Of a stretch of DNA of 64,000 nucleotides, positions 43,883-52,692 are shown one piece after another; position 1 is the first letter of the stretch; each line of letters starts with the position of its first letter. This DNA is from JANLQX01 sp031368215 (GTDB lineage: Bacteria; Actinomycetota; Acidimicrobiia; Acidimicrobiales; JANYDT01). The stretch spans positions 36,532 through 100,531 of the forward strand of contig JANLRD010000135.1 in assembly GCA_031368215.1 (NCBI GenBank), in the 5' to 3' direction. The notes beneath the pieces are model-generated. The model was not told the DNA's origin. It searched no databases and was given only the letters and a program-made list of their open reading frames with translations. The position numbers and the translations under genes were made by a program.

Positions 43883-46251
43883 TGGCCACCTCACGGACAC
43901 GACCGAACTCTCGTGTCCGAAGCGTCGCTGTCCAGAGAAGGGGCAGCGCGTCCCGACGTTCGGCGCGACCTCCGGTCGGCTTCTCGAAGCGCGAGGATTC
44001 GGTGGCGGCACAACGTCCGAACATCAACGGCGTTTCGGCTATCGACCGCCGCCGCTCGCGACGCCGACTTGTTGCGCTGAACAGCTGCGGGATCATGCTC
44101 GTGGGGGCAATGATGGGCCGTTCCGTCCAGCTGCAGATCGTGCAGCGGAACGTGCTTGCCGAACGTGGTGACCGACAGCGACTCCGAGAGACCCCCATCA
44201 CGGCGGAACGCGGCGACATCCTTGATCGGTTCGGAGCGCCGCTGGCCATGAGTGTGCGCGATTGGCGCCTCATCGCGGACCCGAAACTCATCGCGAACCC
44301 GTCAGTCACCGCCGATCAGGTGCTTGCCCAGCTTCCGCCCCACGCCGTCGATCGGACCTGGTTGGTTGGCAAGCTCGGTGAATCCACCCGTTACGCGGCC
44401 CTTGTCAACGGTATCGACGACGATCTGAAGGCGAAGATCGAGGCGGCCAAGATCCAGGGCGTGTACTTCTCCGAGCGCTTTCGTCGCGAGAACCCCGCGT
44501 CCGATCTCGCACGTTCCATCATCGGCCGCGTCGATACGGAACAACGCGGTACGTCAGGCCTGGAGAAGATGCTCGACAATGAGCTCACCGGACGCGACGG
44601 GGAACTCATAAGCGAACGTAGCGAGCGGGGAACGCAGATCCCGGGCGGGAAGCGAACGCTGCGTCCGGCCGTTTCCGGTCGGACGTTCGTCACCACGATC
44701 GACCGGTCGCTGCAGTACGCGGTCGACGGGATGACCTCGAAAGGCATTGCGGAATCCGGAGCTCGCGGTGGCATTGTGATCGTCTCCGACGTGAGGACCG
44801 GCGAGATCCTCGCGCTGTCGAACATGGAGGTCACCCCAGATGGTGGCGTGCGCTCGACGGGCCGGAACACCGCGCTGGTGTCCGTCTACGAGCCGGGTTC
44901 TGTCAACAAGGTGATCACCATGGCGGCGGCCATAGAGGAGAGGGCTGTCACGCCCCAGACAGCACTGATCGTCCCGGACTTCTACAAGGTCGGTGACCAC
45001 CGCTTCAAGGACGATGTCGGACACAAGACGATGCGATGGACTATCCGCGACGTGCTCGTGAACTCGTCGAACGTCGGCACCATCAAGGTCGCTCAGACGC
45101 TCACCAAGAATCGCCTTGATCGCTACCTCCGGGGCTTCGGTCTCGGATCCAAGACCGCAATCGACTTCCCCGGTGAATCGGCCGGCATCATGCTTCCGCT
45201 CAACAAGTGGACGTCGACCTCGATCGGCACGGTGCCTATCGGCCAGGGCATCTCGGTGACAGCGGTGCAGATGCTGAGCGTCTACAACACCTTGGCCAAC
45301 GGTGGTGTGCGGATGCCGATGCGGCTGCTCCGCTCGAGCGTTGACGACCGCGGTGTCGAAACGCCCGTTGCGCTCCACGAACAACCGGTGACGGTCGTGT
45401 CGTCGGAGACGGCAGCGACCATGACATCGATGCTCGTCGATGTCGTCGACAAGGGAACCGGACAGGCAGCGCGCGTGAACGGCTACAGCGTTGCCGGAAA
45501 GACCGGAACGGCACAGAAGCCCAACGAGCGCAGTCGTGGTTACCGAGAGGGCGCCTACGTTGCCAGCTTTGCCGGGTACTTCCCTGCGGAAGCGCCACGG
45601 CTCTCCGTGATCGTGGTGCTCGATGAACCGCAGTCATCGATCTACGGCGGAGTTGTCGCTGCGCCGTTGTTCGCCGAAGTTGCCCGCTGGGCCGGTCAGC
45701 ACTACCGGATTCCCCCGTCGGCCGGCTCGCGAGTTCTGCTCACCCCGGATCCGTCGACGGTTCTGAGTGCCGAGATGCGGGCGGTGGCGCGAACCGGGAA
45801 CTGGCGGTCCGCGACCATTCGCCGGAACGCCCTGCCGGATGCGGCAAGCATCGCCTCCCGTCCAACGGGTGCGACAAGCGCGCCGTCGACGACGGCTCAG
45901 CCGGTGATCCGCCGTGAGAGCACCGCCGCCGCAACAGCGCCCGTCGCCGACCTTGCGGCGCCGAGCACCGCTTCGCCGAGCACCGCTTCGCCGACGACGA
46001 CCGCACCGACCGCAGTTCCGGTCGCACCGGCCCCGCCCACGACGACCGCCCCACGCCCGACCACGCCCGACTTGGCGCGTCGCGAGCCTGAGCGTCCACG
46101 CGCCACCGTCGCCCCGACGGCGCCTCCGTCATCAGCTGCGGTAACGGCAGCCGGAGCACAGGCACCCGATGTTGCGTCATCGACCCAGACGAATTCGGTC
46201 GTCGCGACCGGTGCCGTAGTGGTCTCGAACGTGGACGCCCCGAACCCATAA
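43882..46251 (+). CDS. ftsI: Septal peptidoglycan transpeptidase FtsI (PBP3-type)
   Basis: 789 residues; the start codon shares a base with the ftsL stop (TGATG), with GGAGGG 6 bases upstream. The much longer open frame running from 42586 is out of frame with rsmH and ftsL and was not used. Basic N-tail and a transmembrane helix (VALNSCGIMLVGAMMG), then the dimerisation domain (ERGDILDRFGAPLA). Transpeptidase motifs: SxxK in EPGSVNK, SxN in NSSNVGT, KTG in AGKTGTAQKP. The last 180 residues are a Pro/Thr/Ala-rich extracytoplasmic tail that most FtsI proteins lack. Confidence 0.95.
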   Translation: MATSRTRPNSRVRSVAVQRRGSASRRSARPPVGFSKREDSVAAQRPNINGVSAIDRRRSRRRLVALNSCGIMLVGAMMGRSVQLQIVQRNVLAERGDRQRLRETPITAERGDILDRFGAPLAMSVRDWRLIADPKLIANPSVTADQVLAQLPPHAVDRTWLVGKLGESTRYAALVNGIDDDLKAKIEAAKIQGVYFSERFRRENPASDLARSIIGRVDTEQRGTSGLEKMLDNELTGRDGELISERSERGTQIPGGKRTLRPAVSGRTFVTTIDRSLQYAVDGMTSKGIAESGARGGIVIVSDVRTGEILALSNMEVTPDGGVRSTGRNTALVSVYEPGSVNKVITMAAAIEERAVTPQTALIVPDFYKVGDHRFKDDVGHKTMRWTIRDVLVNSSNVGTIKVAQTLTKNRLDRYLRGFGLGSKTAIDFPGESAGIMLPLNKWTSTSIGTVPIGQGISVTAVQMLSVYNTLANGGVRMPMRLLRSSVDDRGVETPVALHEQPVTVVSSETAATMTSMLVDVVDKGTGQAARVNGYSVAGKTGTAQKPNERSRGYREGAYVASFAGYFPAEAPRLSVIVVLDEPQSSIYGGVVAAPLFAEVARWAGQHYRIPPSAGSRVLLTPDPSTVLSAEMRAVARTGNWRSATIRRNALPDAASIASRPTGATSAPSTTAQPVIRRESTAAATAPVADLAAPSTASPSTASPTTTAPTAVPVAPAPPTTTAPRPTTPDLARREPERPRATVAPTAPPSSAAVTAAGAQAPDVASSTQTNSVVATGAVVVSNVDAPNP

Positions 46252-46259
46252 GTGCCCCT

Positions 46260-47711
46260 ATGTCGGTCTCTCTCGCATTCCTTCTTGCCGAACTCGAACG
46301 CCGGCTCTCGCGCTCAGCGGCTGAGGTCGTACTCGGAGGTCAGTCCGCGGACGCCGAGGTGGGGATCGCCGACGTCACTCACGACTCGCAACAGGCGGTC
46401 GGGCTTGCATCGCCGATGTTCTGTTGTGTGCCCGGACTCCGGCGTGACGGACACGACTTCGCCGGTGCTGCCGTTGAGAATGGCGCCGTAGCACTGCTCG
46501 TCGAGCGACCGCTGCGGGTCGCCGTCCCACAACTGCAGGTGCGCGATGTTCGCGAGGCGATGGGCCACGTCGCCTCGATCGTGCACGGAGATCCAGTCCG
46601 ATCGCTCGAACTCGTCGGCATCACCGGTACAAACGGGAAGACAACGACAGCGCATCTTCTCGGTGAAGTCCTCCGCGCGGACGGTCGACACGTCGCCGTG
46701 CTCGGCACGCTCACGCAGACCCGGACGACACCGGAGGCGACGGACCTGCATCGACGCCTCGCTGCACTCCGATCGGAGGGCGTCACCGACGTGGTGATGG
46801 AGGTGACCTCGCATGCGATGGAACTCCATCGGGTCGCGGGTTGCCATTTCAAAGTCGCTGCGTTCACGAACCTCTCTCAGGACCACTTGGATTTCCATGG
46901 AACGATGGAGGCATATTTTCGGGCGAAAGCGAAGCTGTTCGTCCCTGAGTACAGTGATCACGCATTCGTTAACCTCGATGATTTGTACGGATCACTGCTG
47001 AACGATTCCGCCGTGATTCCGACTTCCGGGGTACGACTGGCCGATGCGGAGGACCTGGTCCTTCGTCCTAGTGGCAGCACCTTCCGCTGGCGGGGCCTCG
47101 AGATCGGCTTGCCCATGGCCGGGGACTTCAACGTTCGCAACGCCGTCCTCGTGGCAGCCGTCGCGAAGCACCTCGGCGTGAGCGATGCGGCGCTCGTCAG
47201 CGGTCTGTCATCCGCCGCCGTCCCGGGCCGATACGAGATGATCGACGAAGGTCAGTCCTTCGCCGTGGCCGTCGATTATGCACACACGCCCGACGGCCTC
47301 GGTCGGGTGCTCCAAGCCGCTCGGCGCACCGTGCAGGCCCCCGGGACGGTCATCGCCGTGTTCGGTTGCGGGGGAGACCGGGATCGCGGCAAGCGCCCGA
47401 TCATGGGTCAGGTCGCGTCGGCAAACGCCGATCGGGTGATCGTCACGACCGACAATCCGCGCTCGGAATCACCGAGCGCGATCATCCACGAGATCCTCGC
47501 GTCGATCGGCGATGCCACGAACGTGGAGGTCATCGAGGACCGTCGAGAGGCAATCGTCATGGCGATCTCCCTTGCTCGGCCGGGAGATGTCGTGGTGATC
47601 GCCGGGAAGGGCCACGAAACCGGCCAGGAGCGCGATGGTGTGATCACGCCGTTCGACGACCGGGCAGTTGCCAGGGAGGCGTTGCAGTCGATCTCCGGGA
47701 GGACACCATGA
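46260..47711 (+). CDS. murE: UDP-MurNAc-tripeptide synthetase MurE
   Basis: 483 residues. Adds the third peptide residue. P-loop GITGTNGKTTT (near 122), the tripeptide-binding DVTHDSQQ region and VTTDNPRSESP, whose DNPR is the meso-diaminopimelate recognition motif (Lys enzymes differ here). KGHETGQE completes the family signature. Translation is coupled to murF by ATGA. Confidence 0.95.
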   Translation: MSVSLAFLLAELERRLSRSAAEVVLGGQSADAEVGIADVTHDSQQAVGLASPMFCCVPGLRRDGHDFAGAAVENGAVALLVERPLRVAVPQLQVRDVREAMGHVASIVHGDPVRSLELVGITGTNGKTTTAHLLGEVLRADGRHVAVLGTLTQTRTTPEATDLHRRLAALRSEGVTDVVMEVTSHAMELHRVAGCHFKVAAFTNLSQDHLDFHGTMEAYFRAKAKLFVPEYSDHAFVNLDDLYGSLLNDSAVIPTSGVRLADAEDLVLRPSGSTFRWRGLEIGLPMAGDFNVRNAVLVAAVAKHLGVSDAALVSGLSSAAVPGRYEMIDEGQSFAVAVDYAHTPDGLGRVLQAARRTVQAPGTVIAVFGCGGDRDRGKRPIMGQVASANADRVIVTTDNPRSESPSAIIHEILASIGDATNVEVIEDRREAIVMAISLARPGDVVVIAGKGHETGQERDGVITPFDDRAVAREALQSISGRTP

Positions 47712-49078
47712 ACCAGTACGAACGGTCCGCCCCAAAGACCCGCAAGGCATCCGCCATCGCCGCCACGGTGAACGGGCGATTGGTCGGTCCTGACCGTGAC
47801 GTAACCGGGGTATTCGCGGACAGTCGAATCGCGAGTGCTGGATCCCTCTTCGTGCCCCTGGTGGACCAGCGCGACGGACACGACTTCATCGATGCGGCCC
47901 GGGCGGCCGGAGCCATCGTCTGGTTCACGTCGAAGCCTACGGGCGCGCCGGGCGAGATCGTGGTCAACGACACCGCGGCCGCCCTGAAGGATCTTGGAGT
48001 GGCTGCCCGCCTCGAGCTGCCGGAACGTGTCATTGCGGTGACGGGCTCATCGGGAAAGACCTCGACCAAAGACCTGCTCTCGGCCATGTTTCGACAAGAA
48101 GGACCGGTCGCCGCGAGCGAGAAATCGTTCAACAATGAGATCGGTGTTCCACTCACGCTTGTGAATGCTCCCGAAAGAGCAGTAGGTGCCATCATCGAAA
48201 TGGGGGCACGCGGTCGCGGGCACATTGCCACGCTCTGCGCGATCGCACACCCTACGGTGGGAATCATCGTAAACATCGGAACTGCACATCGTGAACTCTT
48301 CGGTAGCGCCGAGGGCACGGCCGACGCGAAGTCGGAGATCTACGACTGCATCGGTGAGACCGGCGCGTCAGTCGTCAATCGCGACGACGCGCTGTTCGAA
48401 CGCATGCGCGCCCGGGCTCGCGGCCGAGTCGTCGCTTTCTCGGCACGCGGACACAGCGATGCACTTGTCATCGCCGATCAGGTCTTCGTCGACGACGAAG
48501 TCCGCGCTCGGTTCCTGCTGCGCACGGCGTGGGGCGAAACGGCCGTGCGCCTGGGTGCCCGCGGCATCCACCAGGTCGAGAACGCGCTCGCCGCTTCGGC
48601 GGCGGCCCTCATCAGCGGCGTCTCGCTCGACGACGTTGCCGCGGGCCTGGAAACGACCGATCTCTCACCCATGCGCATGGACCTCCAGACCGGCTCACGC
48701 GGGGTTCGCGTCTTGAACGATGCGTACAACGCCAACCCCTCCTCGATGCGAGCGGCGCTCGTCGCGCTGTCGCAGATGCCGGCGGCACGACGTTTCGCCG
48801 TCTTGGGCACGATGGCCGAGCTCGGGCGGGAGAAGCTCTCCTTCCATCTGGAAATCGGAGCGCTCGCACGCGAGCTCGGCATCACCTTCGCCATCGCCCT
48901 CGGCGAGCAGGACTACGGGCTCGTCAACGTGGCCTCCATCGATGAGGTCGTGGAAACCCTCGGCCCCCTCGGCGAGGGAGATGTGGTCCTGGTGAAAGGG
49001 AGTCGCGTCGCCGGACTCGAACGCGTTGCCGAAGCGCTGCTCTCGAGCAGCGAACGCGGCGAAGGGTCCAGACCGTGA
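47708..49078 (+). CDS. murF: UDP-MurNAc-tripeptide-D-Ala-D-Ala ligase MurF
   Basis: 456 residues from the ATG overlapping the murE stop; the long upstream part of the frame is inside murE. ATP loop VTGSSGKTSTKD, then SFNNEIGVPLT, and ALNDAYNANPSSMRAAL-like C-domain segment (LNDAYNANPSS) with LGTMAELG. Completes the UDP-MurNAc-pentapeptide. It overlaps mraY by 4 bases. Confidence 0.95.
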   Translation: MNQYERSAPKTRKASAIAATVNGRLVGPDRDVTGVFADSRIASAGSLFVPLVDQRDGHDFIDAARAAGAIVWFTSKPTGAPGEIVVNDTAAALKDLGVAARLELPERVIAVTGSSGKTSTKDLLSAMFRQEGPVAASEKSFNNEIGVPLTLVNAPERAVGAIIEMGARGRGHIATLCAIAHPTVGIIVNIGTAHRELFGSAEGTADAKSEIYDCIGETGASVVNRDDALFERMRARARGRVVAFSARGHSDALVIADQVFVDDEVRARFLLRTAWGETAVRLGARGIHQVENALAASAAALISGVSLDDVAAGLETTDLSPMRMDLQTGSRGVRVLNDAYNANPSSMRAALVALSQMPAARRFAVLGTMAELGREKLSFHLEIGALARELGITFAIALGEQDYGLVNVASIDEVVETLGPLGEGDVVLVKGSRVAGLERVAEALLSSSERGEGSRP

Positions 49079-50112
49079 TCGCGCTGCTGGTTGCCGGCAT
49101 CGTGTCGTTCTTCACGTCGCTGCTCGGGATGCCTCTGCTCATCCGCTGGCTCGCGGCCAACGGCATCGGGCAGCCAATCAGGTCCGACGGACCACAGACC
49201 CACCTGAAGAAGAAGGGCACGCCGACGATGGGCGGTATCGCCATCGTCATCGCCGCCGTCGCAGGCTACGTCGTGCCCCACTTCGTGACCACGCTGCCGT
49301 TCAGTCGGCGAGGCCTTCTCGTGGTGTTCGCCTTCGTGGGAGCGGCTGTCGTCGGGTTGGCCGATGACTGGATCAAGATCAGTCGAAAACGAAGCCTGGG
49401 ATTAAACAAACGGGCGAAGATCGTCGGACAGTTTCTCGTCGCTGGTGTCTTCTCCTCTCTGGCGATCTCGTGGGCAAAGCTCGATCCGGTGCTCGGATTC
49501 ACCCGACCCCAACGGCCGGGATGGCTGCTCCCGACGGCCCTGTGGGTCATCGTGATGATGTTCGTCGTGATCGGCTGTTCCAACGCGGTGAACCTGACAG
49601 ACGGACTCGACGGCCTCGCCGCCGGTAGCTCGGTCTACGCGTTCGCGGCCTACACGGTCATGGCCTTCTGGATGTTTCGCCACTTCTCCGATTACCGCAT
49701 CGAACGCGCCCTCGACGTTGCTGTGGTCGCCGCTTCCATGGTCGGCGCATGTGCGGGCTTCCTCTGGTGGAACGCCGCGCCCGCACGCATCTTCATGGGC
49801 GATGTCGGCTCACTCGCCATCGGTTCGGCGCTCGGCGCGATCGCAGTCGTCACCTACACGCCGCTGCTTCTGCCGGTTATCGGCGGCCTTTTCGTGATGG
49901 AGACGATCTCGGTGATGCTCCAGGTCTTCACCTTCCGCATGATGGGCGGGCGACGCATCTTCCGGATGGCTCCCATCCATCACCACTTCGAACTCAAGGG
50001 CTGGCCCGAGACGACGGTGATCATCAGGTTTTGGATCCTCACCATGATCGCCGCGTCCGTCGGGCTCGGTCTGTTCTACGCCGACTTCCTTCGCCTCGGC
50101 GGCGTCGACTGA
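49075..50112 (+). CDS. mraY: Phospho-MurNAc-pentapeptide transferase MraY
   Basis: 345 residues from GTG. Ten hydrophobic segments are expected; loops hold GTPTMGGIAI, the DDxxK-type GLADDWIKI, NLTDGLDGLAAGS and IHHHFELKGW. Transfers phospho-MurNAc-pentapeptide to undecaprenyl phosphate to make lipid I. Most bacteria have murD next; here ftsW follows after 55 bases. Confidence 0.96.
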   Translation: MIALLVAGIVSFFTSLLGMPLLIRWLAANGIGQPIRSDGPQTHLKKKGTPTMGGIAIVIAAVAGYVVPHFVTTLPFSRRGLLVVFAFVGAAVVGLADDWIKISRKRSLGLNKRAKIVGQFLVAGVFSSLAISWAKLDPVLGFTRPQRPGWLLPTALWVIVMMFVVIGCSNAVNLTDGLDGLAAGSSVYAFAAYTVMAFWMFRHFSDYRIERALDVAVVAASMVGACAGFLWWNAAPARIFMGDVGSLAIGSALGAIAVVTYTPLLLPVIGGLFVMETISVMLQVFTFRMMGGRRIFRMAPIHHHFELKGWPETTVIIRFWILTMIAASVGLGLFYADFLRLGGVD

Positions 50113-50114
50113 CC

Positions 50115-50171
50115 ATGCGTGCGACCTGCTCTGTCTTGTTCTCCACCGGAACGGAAAGCGATACCCGATGA
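50115..50171 (+). other. 18-codon mini-ORF where murD is expected
   Basis: ATG at 50115 and TGA at 50169-50171, which overlaps the ftsW ATG (ATGA). Product MRATCSVLFSTGTESDTR. It shows no likeness to MurD and is too short to judge as a protein. It could serve to couple ftsW translation to mraY. Confidence 0.35.
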
Positions 50172-51520
50172 CCCGAGCTTTCGTCCCTCCCCTTCGGCAA
50201 CGCGCGCCGCAGCGCCGCCGTCCCGGCCGCGCTGTTCCGGCGCGCCGTCCTGATGCTGACGTCCCCGCCATGCGATCCACGGTGCAGACCGGGTGGACTC
50301 CCGCGGCCCTGGGTCTCGTCGCCGTCGTGGTGCTGCTGATCGCCACCGGGCTTGTCTTCGTCGCGTCCGCCTCATCGATTCACTCGCTGACCGTCTACAA
50401 GGATCCGTGGTACGTCTTCCGTCGCCAATTGCAGTGGATTGCCATGGGCCTCCTTGCAGGAGTTGGGGCGATCTTCTTCCCCTACGCGGCGTGGCGCCGG
50501 CTCGCCAAACCGATGTTCGTCCTGTCGGTTCTTGCCACGCTGGTCACCCTTACGCCCCTCGGCCGCAGTCGGGGCGGTTCCCGCCGATGGGTCGGTCCGG
50601 AATCGATCGCGGTCCAGCCCACCGAGCTGCTGAAGCTCTCGCTGGTGTTCGCTCTTGCTTCGTTCGTGTGCTCGCGGTCCCATCATCTTGCTCACCGTGA
50701 GAGCGCGAAGCACTACTTCCTCCGTCCGTTCCTGGTCATTGCCAGCATTGCTGTCATCCCTGTCCTGCTTCAGCCCGACATGGGCACCGGCATGATCCTG
50801 GTGCTCATCTGCTCGACGATCGCCGTTGCCTCAGGTCTTGCCGGCAAGACCCTTCTTCGCCTCGGAGCGGCCGGCGTTGTCCTCGTCTTCCTGTTCGCCA
50901 AGGTTTCGCCGTATCGATGGGACCGGGTAGTGGCGTTCCTGAAACCGGGTCACGATCTTCAGGGCATCGGTTATCACGTGTACCAATCGAAGCTCGGTTT
51001 CGCCTCCGGTGGCCTGGTCGGGCGCGGGATCGGTGCCAGCCGAGCAAAGTGGGGTTTCCTGCCCAACGCCCACACCGACTTCATCTTCGCCATCATCGGC
51101 GAGGAGACCGGACTGATCGGCTCGCTTCTCGTGCTGAGTCTCTACGGAGCGCTGATCTTCGTCGGCATGCACGTTGCGCGCCGGGCTCGCGATCGATTCG
51201 CCTCGCTCGTCGCTGCGGCCATCACCACGTGGATAGCCGCCCAAGCGGTCATCAACACTGGAGCCGTCCTCGGTTCGATGCCGGTTACCGGTGTTCCCCT
51301 TCCATTCGTATCGGTCGGCGGATCGTCGTTCGTGGTCCTCATGATGGCGACCGGCGTGCTCATCAACATCGCCCGAACGGGCCTCTTCGACGCCACGACT
51401 GATCGCGCGACGCGTTCATCGCTCAGCGCCGGGGGTCGAAACGATGGCGACGGTCCCAGCACCAGGGGGACAACGTCCCCATCCCGATCTCGCCGCACCA
51501 CCTCAAGACTTCGACCGTGA
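50168..51520 (+). CDS. ftsW: Septal peptidoglycan polymerase FtsW
   Basis: 450 residues. SEDS-family glycosyltransferase. A 45-residue basic cytoplasmic N-tail precedes about ten hydrophobic segments. Motifs: GSRRWVGP, QPTELLKL, PNAHTDFIFAIIGEETGL and GVPLPFVSVGGSS. The catalytic Asp lies in the large loop, which includes the segment around YRWDRVVAFL. The C-terminus is a Ser/Thr/Arg tail. GTGA overlap with murG. Confidence 0.94.
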   Translation: MTRAFVPPLRQRAPQRRRPGRAVPARRPDADVPAMRSTVQTGWTPAALGLVAVVVLLIATGLVFVASASSIHSLTVYKDPWYVFRRQLQWIAMGLLAGVGAIFFPYAAWRRLAKPMFVLSVLATLVTLTPLGRSRGGSRRWVGPESIAVQPTELLKLSLVFALASFVCSRSHHLAHRESAKHYFLRPFLVIASIAVIPVLLQPDMGTGMILVLICSTIAVASGLAGKTLLRLGAAGVVLVFLFAKVSPYRWDRVVAFLKPGHDLQGIGYHVYQSKLGFASGGLVGRGIGASRAKWGFLPNAHTDFIFAIIGEETGLIGSLLVLSLYGALIFVGMHVARRARDRFASLVAAAITTWIAAQAVINTGAVLGSMPVTGVPLPFVSVGGSSFVVLMMATGVLINIARTGLFDATTDRATRSSLSAGGRNDGDGPSTRGTTSPSRSRRTTSRLRP

Positions 51521-52692
51521 CGGCTTGCCCTTGGATCGTCGTGGCCGGAGGTGGCACCGCCGGCCACGTGCTCCCGGCTCTCGCCGTGGCCGACACGCTC
51601 GTCGCCCGCGGAGTCGATCCGACGGCCATCGTGTTCATCGGATCGCAGCGCGGCGTCGAGAAACGTCTCGTGCCGGCCGCCGGCTACGCCCTCACGTTGC
51701 TTTCCGGCCGGGGGCTGCTTCGCTCGTTTGCCCCGAAGGCGGTGCTCATCAACGTTCGCTCTTCGCTCGGGCTCCTCGCCGCCACGCTCCGCACCATTGC
51801 ATCGTTCATCCGCTCTCGGCCCGCCATCGTGCTGAGCGTGGGGGGCTACGCATCGGTGCCCGCCTGCGTCGCGGCGCAGGTGACCCGGGTGCCGCTTGTC
51901 CTGGCCGAGTCGAATGCGCGCGCGGGTCGAAGCGTGCGGGCGTTCTCGCGCTACGCCAAGGCCGCCGCAGTCGCGTTCCCGACCACCGGCCTTCCGCGTG
52001 CGGTGGTGACCGGCAACCCGGTGCGCCGAGAGATCCTCGACCTTGCCGGCAAACCGACACAGTTCGTCCGAAGCGAAGCACGCGCCGAACTCGGCATCGA
52101 CGAACTCACGCGGGTGGTGACCGTCTTCGGTGGCTCGCTCGGAGCGCGTCGGATCAACGAGGCGGTTCTGGCGCTCTGCAACTCCTGGGCTGATCGTCCA
52201 CTCCTGATCCGCCACATCGTCGGTCAACGCGACCTCGACTGGGCCCAGGAACGGCGGAACACCTGGTTGTCCGAACACCCGAACCCATCGCTCGACTACC
52301 AGCAGGTCGCCTACGAGGACCAGATGCCCCGGTGGTACGTCGCCTCCGACGTGATCGTCTGCCGGGCCGGTGCCACCTCCGTCGCGGATCTCTCGGTCCT
52401 TGGCGTACCGACCATCCTCGTTCCCCTCCCCGGGGCCGCTGACGACCACCAGACAGCGAACGCCCGCGCTGTCGCCGATGACGGCGCGGCGGTTCTGATA
52501 CCTGATCGGGAGCTGACCGGTGACCGTCTCGCCGATGAACTCGACGCCCTGCTGAACGACCCGGACAGACGAGCAGAACTCGCCCGAGCGCAACGCCGGC
52601 GGAGTCGACCAGATGCCGGTGACGCCATCGCCGATCTCGTCGTGACCCACGCGACCCGTCCGCCGTCGCTTGCAGGCTCCGCTACAGGGTGA
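51517..52692 (+). CDS. murG: Lipid II synthase MurG
   Basis: 391 residues from GTG. Transfers GlcNAc to lipid I on the cytoplasmic membrane face. G-loops VAGGGTAGHVLPALAV and FGGSLGARRIN, and the UDP-sugar-binding segment AGATSVADLSVLG with PGAADDHQTANA. Overlaps murC by GTGA. Confidence 0.95.
   Translation: MTACPWIVVAGGGTAGHVLPALAVADTLVARGVDPTAIVFIGSQRGVEKRLVPAAGYALTLLSGRGLLRSFAPKAVLINVRSSLGLLAATLRTIASFIRSRPAIVLSVGGYASVPACVAAQVTRVPLVLAESNARAGRSVRAFSRYAKAAAVAFPTTGLPRAVVTGNPVRREILDLAGKPTQFVRSEARAELGIDELTRVVTVFGGSLGARRINEAVLALCNSWADRPLLIRHIVGQRDLDWAQERRNTWLSEHPNPSLDYQQVAYEDQMPRWYVASDVIVCRAGATSVADLSVLGVPTILVPLPGAADDHQTANARAVADDGAAVLIPDRELTGDRLADELDALLNDPDRRAELARAQRRRSRPDAGDAIADLVVTHATRPPSLAGSATG

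Noticed and set aside
50115..50171. Mini-ORF as a remnant of murD
   Set aside because: The 18 residues share nothing recognisable with either end of MurD, so a remnant cannot be claimed.
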